A DNA stretch of 64,000 nucleotides from Lachnospiraceae bacterium AB2028. Its GTDB lineage: Bacteria; Bacillota; Clostridia; Lachnospirales; Lachnospiraceae. Shown in pieces: positions 43,846 through 52,886 of this stretch. The position numbers were made by a program, and so were the translations under genes. Below the pieces are notes generated by a model. It made no database searches and was not told the origin of the DNA. It saw only the letters and a program-made list of their open reading frames with translations. Every line of letters begins with the position of its first letter. Position 1 is the first letter of the stretch. The stretch is taken from the NCBI GenBank assembly GCA_000621425.1, contig JHYJ01000007.1:235008-299007 (forward strand). The letters run 5' to 3'.

Positions 43846-45234
43846 TCATTTTCCCCCAGAATCCTCATCATCAAACCCTTCGGTACTTTCCTTCTTAAGA
43901 AGAATCCGCAGGGTCATGAGCATGAGTTTCAAATCCAGAAGAAGGCTGTATTTTTCTATATATATAAGGTCAAGCCGCACTTTATCGTATGCTGATGTAT
44001 TGTATCTGCCGTAAATCTGTGCATAGCCCGTAAGTCCTGCTTTCACCTTATTGCGGAATACAAACTCAGGTATATCCCTACAGTATTTTTCGTGAAACTC
44101 CTTGCATTCAGGTCTAGGACCAACTAATGACATATCACCTTTTATTATATTCAATAACTGCGGCAGTTCGTCAACGCGGTAGCGCCTGATGACATTCCCT
44201 ACCTTCGTCACCCGCTTATCTTCCTTAGTAGTGCCTTTTACTTCGCCTTCCTTGTTGGCATTCTCTATCATGCTGCGAAATTTCAACATGCTGAATAACC
44301 GTCCGTCCCTTGTCACCCGCTCCTGCCTAAAGAATACCGGTCCCCCATCCTCTATCTTAATGGCAATCGCAACAATAAGCATAATAGGCGAAACTAAAAT
44401 AAGCGTGATAATACTAAGTATCAAATCCACAGCTCTTTTGACAACCCTTTCAGAATCTGAAAGTCCCGTACCATTAACCAACTGAATAGGAGTATCAAAA
44501 AGATTGATATCATCAGATCCCCCCATGATAATGTCAGAAATCTTAGGAACAACATAAGTCCTTATCCCCTGCTCATAACAGTATTTAAGAATCGCATTTC
44601 TTTCATCAGCAGGTATATCATTCAATATCACTGATTCATGTGCAGATATTCTATCAAATACTATGCCTAATACCTCATCAAGCTCTTTTTTTTCATCCCA
44701 AATATCATCTAACCGTATACTTTCAGTAATCAGATATTTGTCATCCCTTCTCTCGATTTTTTTCTTAACTGTGAGTCCCTTTACACCGCCAAATATAAGT
44801 ATCATATCATGAGGCGGATTCATCTTATAATATAACAATGTGTAGAAATAATCTAAAGTGCCTACTATCACATACTCCACCAATGTAAGCAACAAAATAG
44901 GATAAAAATAAACCATCTTATTGGATAAAAGACAAACCTGAAGATATGAAATAAAATTGACCAAAATCAGAGAAATACACGAAGATAATACGACATCCGA
45001 ATAACGAAGAATCCCGAATTTAAAGCATTCGCTTAATGTAAACGTAAACAGCACCAGCAATGCATATACTAACATTAATACAATTTTTCCACGACCATGG
45101 AAATTTTGGATACTATCCGGCCTATAGAAAAATTTCCACATCAAATAATACAGAAGTGTCATCACTGCCACTTCTACTGCACTTTCAAAATGCCTCAACA
45201 GATAATTTATATCACGGACTTTATTTCGGTTCAT
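43846..45234 (-). CDS. Undecaprenyl-phosphate sugar-1-phosphate transferase (initiating enzyme)
   Basis: 462 residues. Four N-terminal membrane helices (about 15-125), a soluble linker, a fifth helix ('AVDLILSIITLILVSPIMLI'), then the catalytic PglC/WbaP-type domain: 'PVFFRQERVTRDGRLFSMLK', 'KFRSMIENA', 'RYRVDELPQLLNIIKGDMSL', 'VGPRPECKEF'. It moves a sugar-1-phosphate from UDP to undecaprenyl phosphate and so starts glycan assembly at the inner leaflet. It has its own promoter (45279-45307) after a hairpin terminator. The neighbouring CapD-like dehydratase probably makes its substrate. Confidence 0.9.
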   Translation of the reverse strand: MNRNKVRDINYLLRHFESAVEVAVMTLLYYLMWKFFYRPDSIQNFHGRGKIVLMLVYALLVLFTFTLSECFKFGILRYSDVVLSSCISLILVNFISYLQVCLLSNKMVYFYPILLLTLVEYVIVGTLDYFYTLLYYKMNPPHDMILIFGGVKGLTVKKKIERRDDKYLITESIRLDDIWDEKKELDEVLGIVFDRISAHESVILNDIPADERNAILKYCYEQGIRTYVVPKISDIIMGGSDDINLFDTPIQLVNGTGLSDSERVVKRAVDLILSIITLILVSPIMLIVAIAIKIEDGGPVFFRQERVTRDGRLFSMLKFRSMIENANKEGEVKGTTKEDKRVTKVGNVIRRYRVDELPQLLNIIKGDMSLVGPRPECKEFHEKYCRDIPEFVFRNKVKAGLTGYAQIYGRYNTSAYDKVRLDLIYIEKYSLLLDLKLMLMTLRILLKKESTEGFDDEDSGGK

Positions 45235-45278
45235 TAGGACTCCCGAAATCCTCTCAGTTCACAATTTCCCAAATATTT

Positions 45279-45307
45279 ATTATATCCGATTTGATGTATT
45301 TAAGCAA
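45279..45307 (-). promoter_or_regulatory. Promoter for the initiating transferase gene
   Basis: Minus strand TTGCTT (45302-45307), a 17-nt spacer and a perfect TATAAT (45279-45284), about 45 nt upstream of the ATG at 45234. Confidence 0.6.
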
Positions 45308-45330
45308 ATTCCGAAAGATTGCATTACATA

Positions 45331-45355
45331 TAAAAAATCTGCTATAACACAGATT
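45331..45355 (-). terminator. Short hairpin with U tract after the SIR2-like gene
   Basis: Stem AATCTG/CAGATT with an 8-nt loop; on the minus strand the second arm runs into TTTTTT. It is a modest stem, but well placed 30 nt after the stop at 45385 and just before the next promoter. Confidence 0.5.
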
Positions 45356-45384
45356 GCATATAGTTTATAACGTGCTTTATCATC

Positions 45385-45954
45385 TTATTGTAGCGCCTTG
45401 CGCCTACTTCTATATTCCATAATAGGCAGGTCCGCTACCACAAGATTCTCAGACATATACAGGTCCGATGCTTTCGGAAACTGAGTTTCCACTATCCGCT
45501 TACCTAACTCTTCGGTGTAGCACTCAATTCCAAATTTATTAGAATAATGTTTCTTACAATTAATCAGCCACCACAGATCCATCTCCGAAGGATCCAGACC
45601 AAGTCTCACTATATAAACATTGCCAATCATAAAATAGTCAATCCATGACAAAGGGCTGTATTCACCTGTTTTACGCAAACCATTGTATCTTCTGAGCAAT
45701 GTCGGGATATAATTTCTTATACAAGCAATCATCTCCCAATAATAATAATGACTAAGTACAACAGATGAAGGCCTGCCTATTTCGCCATGTATATGCCAAA
45801 CATTTACAGAATCACCATTTCTGTCAGGAGACATATATCTGTATACTCCCAAACGTTCTTCCATTTGTCGACTCTTAATCGTAGCCTTTCGGTACTTACA
45901 ACTCTTCTTAAGCTCACAGTTAAAAATTTCCCAACTATCTATCCCGCTATTCAC
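45385..45954 (-). CDS. SIR2-like protein, probably truncated at the N-terminus
   Basis: 189 residues from a GTG without a ribosome site. 'VNVWHIHGEIGRPSSVVLSH', then 'WIDYFMIGNVYIVRLGLDPS' and 'EMDLWWLINCKKH', match the C-terminal half of SIR2-family (NAD-binding) proteins of bacterial genomes. The Gly-rich NAD-binding N-terminus is missing; only 32 bp separate this frame from the previous gene, so it was probably deleted. It ends before a terminator. Its place at the end of the wbp operon is odd for a sugar locus; a defence-type origin is possible. Confidence 0.55.
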   Translation of the reverse strand: MNSGIDSWEIFNCELKKSCKYRKATIKSRQMEERLGVYRYMSPDRNGDSVNVWHIHGEIGRPSSVVLSHYYYWEMIACIRNYIPTLLRRYNGLRKTGEYSPLSWIDYFMIGNVYIVRLGLDPSEMDLWWLINCKKHYSNKFGIECYTEELGKRIVETQFPKASDLYMSENLVVADLPIMEYRSRRKALQ

Positions 45955-45986
45955 GCCACATTATCTATTACTTTTACAAATATTAT

Positions 45987-47159
45987 TTATAATGCCCCCT
46001 TCAGCTTTTCCACCACAAACCTGACCTCATCATCCGTCAAATATGGATGTATTGGCAGACACAGAACACTCTTGCAAAGTTTCTCTGTAGTCGGACATTC
46101 TGCCATAGAACTTCTGGTGCCTTCAAATGCTCCCTGAATATGCATCGGCTTAATGTAGTAGATATTCGTAGGAATACCATCTGCTTTCATAGCCTTTTGG
46201 ATTGCAGCCCTGTCTGCGCCATCCGGCAGCTGTATTGTATACTGCGCCCATGAAGAATACATACCGTCTTTTACAACAGGCACGGTAAGCCCGGAGACAT
46301 CCGATAAAAGAGAGCTATAAAGTTCTGCCACATGATTGACAGCATCCAGTTCCTCATCCCTAAATACCTGGAATTTTCCAAGAAGAACGCCTGCCTGTAA
46401 TGTGTCCAGTCTGCTGTTCATTCCCAGCCGGATATTGTTGTACTTTGCATTAGGGTCATCAAGATTCTGCGTGTCCTTACCGTGTACTGCAATAGACCTA
46501 CATAGCAGTGCGATATTATCATCATCCGTAAATATTGCGCCGCCATCCCCGTAGCATCCAAGAGGCTTAGCCGGGAAGAAAGATGTAGTTGCTATATCTC
46601 CAATTGAGCATGCCATATGTTTCTTACCTGACTCATCCGTATAAGAGCCACCAAATCCCTGGGCGCCATCCTCCAGCAATAACAGATTGTACTTCTCACA
46701 GATTGCCTTGATTGCCGGAACATCAAAAGGCTGCCCGAAGAGGTCCACAGCCACTACTGCCTTAGGTGTCAGCTGTTCTTCTTCGCGCACTGCCTGTATA
46801 GCCGCCTCCAGGCTTTTCGGATCCATATTGTAAGTATCCTTCAGTACATCCACAAAAATCGGAGTAGCACCAGTCGTAGCCGGACATTCACCTGAACTAA
46901 AGAATGTAAAATCCGGAACAAACACCGCATCACCATCACCCACACCATGTGCCATCAACGCGATAGTTATCGCATCAGTACCGTTGGCACAGCTTATACA
47001 ATGCTTTACTCCAACATAATCCGCAAGAGTCTGTTCCAGTTCTTTTACTTCCGGTCCGGAAATAAAATGCGCCGAGGTCACCACCCCGGCGATCTTTTCA
47101 TCAACCTTCACTTTGACATGATCATACTGCCTTTGTAAATCTCTAAACTGAATCATCAT
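45987..47159 (-). CDS. wbpE: DegT-family aminotransferase, WbpE-like
   Basis: 390 residues, PLP-dependent. 'CISCANGTDAITIALMAHGV' is the cofactor-phosphate loop, 'LLLLEDGAQGFGGSY' holds the PLP-ring Asp, and 'TTSFFPAKPLGCYGDGGA' the Schiff-base Lys. 'FRDLQRQYDHVKVKVDEKI' at the N-terminus is typical of WbpE/PglE-type enzymes. It should aminate C3 of UDP-3-keto-GlcNAcA, using glutamate. It stands with WbpD-, WbpA- and WbpB-like genes in pathway-complete order. GGAGG lies just ahead of tandem ATGs (47159 and 47156). The symbol is by similarity to the Pseudomonas pathway. Confidence 0.85.
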   Translation of the reverse strand: MMIQFRDLQRQYDHVKVKVDEKIAGVVTSAHFISGPEVKELEQTLADYVGVKHCISCANGTDAITIALMAHGVGDGDAVFVPDFTFFSSGECPATTGATPIFVDVLKDTYNMDPKSLEAAIQAVREEEQLTPKAVVAVDLFGQPFDVPAIKAICEKYNLLLLEDGAQGFGGSYTDESGKKHMACSIGDIATTSFFPAKPLGCYGDGGAIFTDDDNIALLCRSIAVHGKDTQNLDDPNAKYNNIRLGMNSRLDTLQAGVLLGKFQVFRDEELDAVNHVAELYSSLLSDVSGLTVPVVKDGMYSSWAQYTIQLPDGADRAAIQKAMKADGIPTNIYYIKPMHIQGAFEGTRSSMAECPTTEKLCKSVLCLPIHPYLTDDEVRFVVEKLKGAL

Positions 47160-47214
47160 AAAAGCCTCCTAATTTTCTTACGGCAAATTTATAACATTTT
47201 TTTCAGAAATACAA

Positions 47215-47787
47215 CTATCCTTTATACTCTACCAAGTTCCCATTTTCTTCACAATACTTTCTTCCACAGTCTGGACACACCAATGCATCGCCGTTCTTTT
47301 CAAGCACTTGACCGCACTCACACACCCATCCGATCTGTCTCGCCGGTACTCCCGCCATCAGCGCATGCGGGATCACATTAGACGTCACAACAGCGCCTGC
47401 AGCAATCGTCGCATGATGACCCACCTCATGGCCACATACCACTGTACAGTTCGCACCAAGGGTTGCATCATGTCTGATGACCGTCGGCAAATACTTGTGA
47501 TTTTTAGGATAGCGCGCTCTGGGTGTCAAGTCATTTGTAAATACACAGCTAGGACCACAAAAAACATAGTCCTCTATAGTGACACCCTCGTAAATGCTCA
47601 CATTATTCTGCACTTTTACACCATTTCCAACAATGACATTGTTTGAAACATTCACATTTTGACCGAATGAGCACTTGCTCCCAATCCTAGCACCGGACTG
47701 AATATGGGTAAAATGCCATACTTTAGTATCCTCGCCAATCTCAACATTATCATCTACTATTGCTGTCTCATGCTTAAAATATCCCAT
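47215..47787 (-). CDS. wbpD: WbpD-like UDP-sugar 3-N-acetyltransferase
   Basis: 190 residues from the ATG at 47787 (AAAGGG upstream); the frame is open further upstream but overlaps the dehydrogenase gene. A left-handed beta helix with 'VWHFTHIQSGARIGSKCSF', 'VKVQNNVSIYEGVTIEDYV' and 'ALMAGVPARQIGWVCECG'. The C-terminus carries four cysteines ('CECGQ...CPDCG') forming a small zinc ribbon seen in many WbpD homologues. It should acetylate the 3-amino group, giving UDP-2,3-diacetamido-2,3-dideoxyglucuronate. A second homologue is at 58915-59457. Confidence 0.85.
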   Translation of the reverse strand: MGYFKHETAIVDDNVEIGEDTKVWHFTHIQSGARIGSKCSFGQNVNVSNNVIVGNGVKVQNNVSIYEGVTIEDYVFCGPSCVFTNDLTPRARYPKNHKYLPTVIRHDATLGANCTVVCGHEVGHHATIAAGAVVTSNVIPHALMAGVPARQIGWVCECGQVLEKNGDALVCPDCGRKYCEENGNLVEYKG

Positions 47788-47830
47788 CGAATAAACCCTT
47801 TCATACACGTGTCTACCAAAAAAACACTTT

Positions 47831-49141
47831 TTACAGTCTCCAGTACTCATAACCTGCAGTTTCATACTCCTTACGGTTAAGCAGTCCCTTAATATCCAAC
47901 AGGACATGTTTACCATCAGAGAAGAATCCATCAATACGTTTCTTATCCAGCTTTGTAAAAACTTCATGGGCAACTGCCAGTATAACAGCATCCATTCCAT
48001 GGATACTGTCCATATCCACAAACTCTATACCATATAGACGTTTCGCTTCGGCACTATCAGCTTCCGGATCCGCAATCACCGGAGTAATACCATATTCCTT
48101 TAGTTCATTCACGATATCTATTACCTTGGTATTCCTAGTATCCGGGCAATTCTCCTTGAAGGTAAAACCTAGTATCGCAACCTTAGCATTCCTTACTGTC
48201 CGATCAGCCTTAATAAGATTCTTGATACAGCTTTCTGCCACGTACTTGCCCATATCATCGTTAATACGCCTGCCAGACAAAATAATCTGACTGTGGTATC
48301 CCAGTCCTTCTGCCTTGTATGTAAGGTAATAGGGATCAACACCTATGCAGTGTCCACCTACCAGACCTGGATAAAACTTGAGGAAATTCCATTTAGTTCC
48401 AGCAGCCTCAAGCACAGCCTTCGTATCAATTCCCATACGGTTAAAAATAATCGAAAGCTCATTCATAAAAGCAATATTGATGTCACGCTGTGAATTCTCT
48501 ATTACCTTAGCAGCCTCAGCAACCTTTATACTATCAGCTCTGTATACGCCGGCATCTACCACAAGTTCGTATACCTTAGCCACGCAATCCAGAGTCTCCT
48601 CATCCATACCTGATACAATCTTAGTAATGGTTTCCAGCCTATGTACCTTATCCCCGGGATTTATACGCTCCGGACTATAACCGATCTTGAAATCCACTCC
48701 GCACTTAAGTCCCGACTCTCTTTCAAGTATGGGCACACACACATCTTCAGTAACACCTGGATATACAGTGGATTCAAACACCACAACACTTCCCTTGGTA
48801 AGATTCCGCCCCAAAATAGTGCTAGCCCCCTCTACCGGGCTCAAATCAGGGGTATGGTCATCATTTACAGGTGTAGGTACCGCCACGATGTGAAACTTTG
48901 CTTGCTTAAGCGCTGATTCATCTGCTGTGAACTGAACTTTAGTATTCTTTATCGCCTCATCACCTACTTCCTTGGTGGGATCGATACCATTCTGATACAT
49001 ATGAATCTTTTCCGCATTGAGATCAAAACCAATTACATCAATCTTTTTTGCAAAGGCTACTGCAATGGGCATTCCCACATAACCTAGTCCCACCAGAGAA
49101 AGCTTCTCCTCATGATTTACAAGTTTTTCATACAAATCCAT
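47831..49141 (-). CDS. wbpA: UDP-N-acetylglucosamine 6-dehydrogenase, WbpA-like
   Basis: 436 residues. NAD-binding '[20 protein letters not shown]', '[16 protein letters not shown]', catalytic cysteine in '[16 protein letters not shown]', and the C-terminal UDP-binding '[19 protein letters not shown]'. The NAD-dependent four-electron oxidation converts UDP-GlcNAc to UDP-GlcNAcA, the first step of the set. It is the only 6-dehydrogenase in the window, so the second WbpB/E/D-like set probably shares its product. A hairpin lies between it and the upstream WbpB-like gene. Confidence 0.9.
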   Translation of the reverse strand: MDLYEKLVNHEEKLSLVGLGYVGMPIAVAFAKKIDVIGFDLNAEKIHMYQNGIDPTKEVGDEAIKNTKVQFTADESALKQAKFHIVAVPTPVNDDHTPDLSPVEGASTILGRNLTKGSVVVFESTVYPGVTEDVCVPILERESGLKCGVDFKIGYSPERINPGDKVHRLETITKIVSGMDEETLDCVAKVYELVVDAGVYRADSIKVAEAAKVIENSQRDINIAFMNELSIIFNRMGIDTKAVLEAAGTKWNFLKFYPGLVGGHCIGVDPYYLTYKAEGLGYHSQIILSGRRINDDMGKYVAESCIKNLIKADRTVRNAKVAILGFTFKENCPDTRNTKVIDIVNELKEYGITPVIADPEADSAEAKRLYGIEFVDMDSIHGMDAVILAVAHEVFTKLDKKRIDGFFSDGKHVLLDIKGLLNRKEYETAGYEYWRL

Positions 49142-49167
49142 TTAGCCTTTAACCTCCATAATAAACA

Positions 49168-49206
49168 AGAAACTGTCCGAACCACTAAATAACCCGAACA
49201 GTTTCT
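49168..49206 (-). promoter_or_regulatory. Intergenic hairpin between wbpB-like and wbpA-like genes
   Basis: AGAAACTGTCCG (49168-49179) and CGAACAGTTTCT (49195-49206) pair with one mismatch around a 15-nt loop. On the minus strand TTGTTTATTA follows, so a weak terminator or attenuator is possible. Confidence 0.45.
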
Positions 49207-49224
49207 CACGATTTCTATATAGTA

Positions 49225-50307
49225 TCAAATCTTCCCATCAAATCTGCCTTTGAAATCCAGCGTACTGCAATCCTCCAACGGAAGTTTTACCGGCTTACCT
49301 TCAGCTGCAGATTTATATATTGCAAGCACCATTTCCAGGGCACGTCTGCCATCTTCTGCCGTAACATATGGCTGTCTGTCATTATTAATAGCATCTATAA
49401 CATCTGCATATAATGGTGTATGACCGAACCCATATACATTAGGGGGATTCTCACCGAACTGCTTCTTGATCACTTCGGGATCATCAAGTTCATCAGCAAA
49501 ACGCCACTCTTCAATCAAATTGACAGAACTGCCGCCTGCTTTTACCGTACCCTTTGTACCGAACATATACAGGGTCTCCTCCAGATTTCTCGGATATACA
49601 TCCGTTGTCCCTTCTATTATGCCGTAGGCACCATTCTTGAATTTAATAACAGCGATTCCCAGGTCTTCTGCCTCGATGTAATCATGGTTCAGTTTATCAG
49701 TATATGCAAATACCTCATCGACTTCCCATCCCATCATCCAGCGCAGAAGATCGATATTATGAATACACTGATTCATAAGCGCACCACCATCCTGCTCCCA
49801 GGTTCCGCGCCACTTTGCCCTGGAGTAATACTCCCAGCCACGATTCCAACGGATGTGAGCAGTACCATACATCAGTTTACCAAATCGCCTCTTGTCCCTT
49901 GCCTCACGAATCTTCTGGATTGACTTATTGAATCGGTTCTGGTGGTTTGCACAAACCTTCACGCCTTTTTCATTAGCCTTTTTAATGATCTCATCGGCAT
50001 CCTTCAATGATAATGCGATAGGCTTCTCTATAATTACATTACATCCACTGTCAATACAGTCCAGCGCAATAGCTGCATGTTTACCACTTTCCGTACATAC
50101 CGCAACTAATTCAGGCCTTTCAATTGCCAGCATCTCCTTGTAATCAGTGTACTGGCGCACGCTACCAGGGAGATTATGCTTTATCGCTTTATCCTCCATA
50201 TTATCAGTAACAATATCACAAATTGCTACGATGTCCAATTTGTTGTTTTTTGCCGCCTCAATGTGGTTCGGAGATATCCTTCCACACCCAATTAATGCAT
50301 ACCGCAT
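49225..50307 (-). CDS. wbpB: Gfo/Idh/MocA oxidoreductase, WbpB/WlbA-like
   Basis: 360 residues. N-terminal Rossmann 'YALIGCGRISPNHIEAAKNN', the family EKP motif in 'NVIIEKPIALSLKDAD', and the C-terminal beta domain with 'HIRWNRGWEYYSRAKWRGTW' and 'MNQCIHNIDLLRWMMGWEV', including the catalytic His. It should oxidise UDP-GlcNAcA at C3, recycling cofactor with 2-oxoglutarate. It is the first gene of the wbp block. A paralogue of 324 residues lies at 60655-61629. A weak promoter candidate is just upstream. Confidence 0.85.
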   Translation of the reverse strand: MRYALIGCGRISPNHIEAAKNNKLDIVAICDIVTDNMEDKAIKHNLPGSVRQYTDYKEMLAIERPELVAVCTESGKHAAIALDCIDSGCNVIIEKPIALSLKDADEIIKKANEKGVKVCANHQNRFNKSIQKIREARDKRRFGKLMYGTAHIRWNRGWEYYSRAKWRGTWEQDGGALMNQCIHNIDLLRWMMGWEVDEVFAYTDKLNHDYIEAEDLGIAVIKFKNGAYGIIEGTTDVYPRNLEETLYMFGTKGTVKAGGSSVNLIEEWRFADELDDPEVIKKQFGENPPNVYGFGHTPLYADVIDAINNDRQPYVTAEDGRRALEMVLAIYKSAAEGKPVKLPLEDCSTLDFKGRFDGKI

Positions 50308-50370
50308 AAATTCTTCCTTTCTTTCACTAACTCAAATGAATATTTTCACCTTCCATTTTATCGAAAACAT

Positions 50371-50399
50371 TATCTATGTATTCCAACCACATATGACAA
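50371..50399 (-). promoter_or_regulatory. Weak promoter candidate before the wbp block
   Basis: Minus strand TTGTCA (50394-50399), a 17-nt spacer and TAGATA (50371-50376); the -10 box is poor. The 130-bp gap 50308-50437 shows nothing else. Confidence 0.3.
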
Positions 50400-50437
50400 C
50401 CATGATTTTACCATACCCCCCATATTTGTCACTCAAT

Positions 50438-52195
50438 TCATTTAAAAGTATTATAGTCCACTTCATATTTCACAACAACTCCCGACGCTCCTTTTTCATA
50501 TGTTCCAACATTCGTATAATGTGTTTCTATGAATTCATTTAATTCCGGATAATACGGTTCATAAAACTCCACCTGCTGGTCTGCAAAATCGTGTTCCTGG
50601 GGAATATCTATAATTAAAATATTTTCCGGAATATTCTCTTCATGCGAAAGGTACTCCATAATAAGACTTTGATTATCAAAACCATAATTCCCTACATTTA
50701 CGCACCCCCAGGTGGAAGGGATTTTAGGAATCATATCCAGCATCAAATAAGCATAACAACAATGATACAAAATCATAACTGTTTCACCCTTATCTTCAAC
50801 TTCGTTCATTACATCTTCCAAATCTTGAATATGTTCTTTCCTTTCAGGTGATGTTTTTAATCCTTTATACACACCATATTCTACACTATCTGTCAATTCT
50901 GTATATGATAAATCTCTATAATTTTTTTCATAAAACAAAAATATCTCACAAAATACACTTATAACCAGCAATACAAGCAATACATCCAATTTTTTTTCTG
51001 CTTTATCATGATGTATAGATTCAATAATCAACTTAATGCTTATTGTGACAGCAAATCCGAGAGCTGCACATGCATTTAACGCTGCTCCTCCAGAAGAAAA
51101 AGCTATAACAAAATATATTACTACAGATAATCCCCACTCCAGTAAAAATTTTTTAAACATTTGAATTCTATCATTTGCAAGGGCTATTGATAGCGGACCT
51201 AACAGCACCATTGCTAACATATACCTCATCGTAAGTGTTCCACCCTCCTTTATAACATAATAGAAACAAACCAGTGGATATAGCACAAGAAGGTATTTAC
51301 ATAAAATTCTTGTTTTTTTAAAAATCGCCGTCAAATAAATCACTATAAATAATATGGTATATCCTAATCCATATTGAACAAATGGTGAATTTAAATATAA
51401 AACAGCAGAAAGAATTTTCTCAAATACAGCACCAAATGAAAGGCTAGGGGTAACACCCGAAGACGTTATAAGTCTCAAGTTCACAATAACACTATCCAAT
51501 CCAATCGTAAAAGCTAAATGAATCAATATCGGTATAGCCGCAAGCACACCTCCTGCCACAAACATCCCCACCACTTTAAATCTATCTTTTGGGGCAATCA
51601 AAAATAACACTCCCATTATAATCACAGCACAGAATAGCATAGTGGGATATACTAAAACAGCAAGAGCTACAGAAAAACCGGCTACTAAAGAACAATATAT
51701 TTTTCCTTTGTAATACGTTAGCAATACCAAGCATATAGAAATTTCTATAAACAAAGCCGCTAATGTACCATAGTAAAAATCATATATTTGAAACGGGGCA
51801 TAAAACAAAGTCAATTGTGCCAAAATTAAAGAATATTTTGTCTCCAGATGTTCCTTAAGAAACAAAAAACAAACAACAGTTCCAACAAGATTCATAAACA
51901 AATTGCAAATTCGAAAATACAACTGTATACCATCCATATTACTTGTAAAGATCCACTTTACAAGCAAGAACGGTGCCATTACATATGCATCACCTGCACT
52001 TGCTTCCCACATATCCCCAAATGGAATATTTCCCTGATGCAATCTATAACCCGTTGCATTATAAAACGCTTCATCAGAGGTTTCGATTCCATACCTAAGA
52101 CGATTCACAAATAACACAACAAAAAAAAGCGTACAGATTGATATAAATACATATTCTAATGCCTGTTTCTTTTCTATCTCTAAAGCACTTTTCAT
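50438..52195 (-). CDS. GT-C membrane glycosyltransferase, ArnT-like by position and loop motif
   Basis: 585 residues, about twelve membrane helices and a soluble end. The first external loop reads 'GIETSDEAFYNATGYRLHQG', the D-E-x2-Y arrangement of ArnT/PMT-type GT-C enzymes. It is the last gene of a tightly packed run that includes ArnC-, ArnD-, ArnE/F- and ArnA-formyltransferase-like genes, so it probably takes the amino sugar from its undecaprenyl-phosphate carrier and puts it on the surface glycan. Overall sequence similarity to ArnT is low; the C-terminal domain ('EYLSHEENIPENILIIDIPQ') is like other clostridial GT-C proteins. Confidence 0.65.
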   Translation of the reverse strand: MKSALEIEKKQALEYVFISICTLFFVVLFVNRLRYGIETSDEAFYNATGYRLHQGNIPFGDMWEASAGDAYVMAPFLLVKWIFTSNMDGIQLYFRICNLFMNLVGTVVCFLFLKEHLETKYSLILAQLTLFYAPFQIYDFYYGTLAALFIEISICLVLLTYYKGKIYCSLVAGFSVALAVLVYPTMLFCAVIIMGVLFLIAPKDRFKVVGMFVAGGVLAAIPILIHLAFTIGLDSVIVNLRLITSSGVTPSLSFGAVFEKILSAVLYLNSPFVQYGLGYTILFIVIYLTAIFKKTRILCKYLLVLYPLVCFYYVIKEGGTLTMRYMLAMVLLGPLSIALANDRIQMFKKFLLEWGLSVVIYFVIAFSSGGAALNACAALGFAVTISIKLIIESIHHDKAEKKLDVLLVLLVISVFCEIFLFYEKNYRDLSYTELTDSVEYGVYKGLKTSPERKEHIQDLEDVMNEVEDKGETVMILYHCCYAYLMLDMIPKIPSTWGCVNVGNYGFDNQSLIMEYLSHEENIPENILIIDIPQEHDFADQQVEFYEPYYPELNEFIETHYTNVGTYEKGASGVVVKYEVDYNTFK

Positions 52196-52213
52196 TTACC
52201 AATCCTCCTTATA

Positions 52214-52549
52214 TCATATATTAAATATTAATACCCCACTTACAACGATGATATTCCCAATTATTTTTTTTAACGTTAGTTTTTCTTTTAGGAAAACTCT
52301 CCCCATAATCATAATATAAAAATAAGCCAGAGACTCAAGAATTACCCCCACTTTATACGGAAGTCCCTTGTACGCAAACACCATAAGAAACATACAAAAA
52401 ACAGTAATCCCATAGCCCACGATAACATAGGGATTTAAATACTCTTTTAGCTTAGAATCTCGTTCAATATTGCTACTCTTCTTTAACAAAATCTGAGAAA
52501 ATGATGATAACAATCCTGATACTATAACAATCAGCACATACTTAATCAT
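52214..52549 (-). CDS. Small EamA/SMR-type membrane protein, ArnF/ArnE-like flippase subunit
   Basis: 111 residues, four membrane helices. 'SGLLSSFSQILLKKSS' in the first helix and 'FLKEKLTLKKIIGNIIVVSG' at the end match the SMR/EamA half-size fold, the second being the conserved 'E...' helix-4 motif. In the Arn pathway a pair of such proteins moves Und-P-L-Ara4N to the outer leaflet. It overlaps the upstream sister gene by 8 bp, as expected for a heterodimer. Specificity is inferred from the operon. Confidence 0.75.
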   Translation of the reverse strand: MIKYVLIVIVSGLLSSFSQILLKKSSNIERDSKLKEYLNPYVIVGYGITVFCMFLMVFAYKGLPYKVGVILESLAYFYIMIMGRVFLKEKLTLKKIIGNIIVVSGVLIFNI

Positions 52550-52886
52550 CTCTTGCCACCACCATTATCCCTATTATCACCAAAAGCACGCCTATAATAT
52601 TCCATATGGTAAGTGATTCATGAAAAAAGAATACTGACCAACACAATGCATATAATAAAGTCACACCTTTACATGACATTGCAATCGTCAATTGAAACTT
52701 CTTCAACACTTGTTGCCAGATTATTGCGTATACTCCGAACAAAAAGAATTCAACAAAAATAAAGAACACCGTATTGATTATAGCATCCTGACTAGCAGCA
52801 ATCTTTGCAAAAATCCCTGCAAATGAATAAATCAAAAATGTTCCCAATAACTGTAAATAATTTTTTAAAATCACTACTCGTTTCAA
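52542..52886 (-). CDS. Small EamA/SMR-type membrane protein, ArnE/ArnF-like flippase subunit
   Basis: 114 residues, four membrane helices. 'YSFAGIFAKIAASQDA' in helix 1 and 'FFHESLTIWNIIGVLLVIIG' in helix 4 are SMR-type. The start is TTG at 52886, whose TTGA overlaps the stop of the GT2 gene; an in-frame GTG four codons later is an alternative. It is sandwiched between the ArnC-like transferase and its sister subunit, with overlaps on both sides, so all three are coupled in translation. Predicted partner of 52214-52549. Confidence 0.72.
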   Translation of the reverse strand: MKRVVILKNYLQLLGTFLIYSFAGIFAKIAASQDAIINTVFFIFVEFFLFGVYAIIWQQVLKKFQLTIAMSCKGVTLLYALCWSVFFFHESLTIWNIIGVLLVIIGIMVVARDD

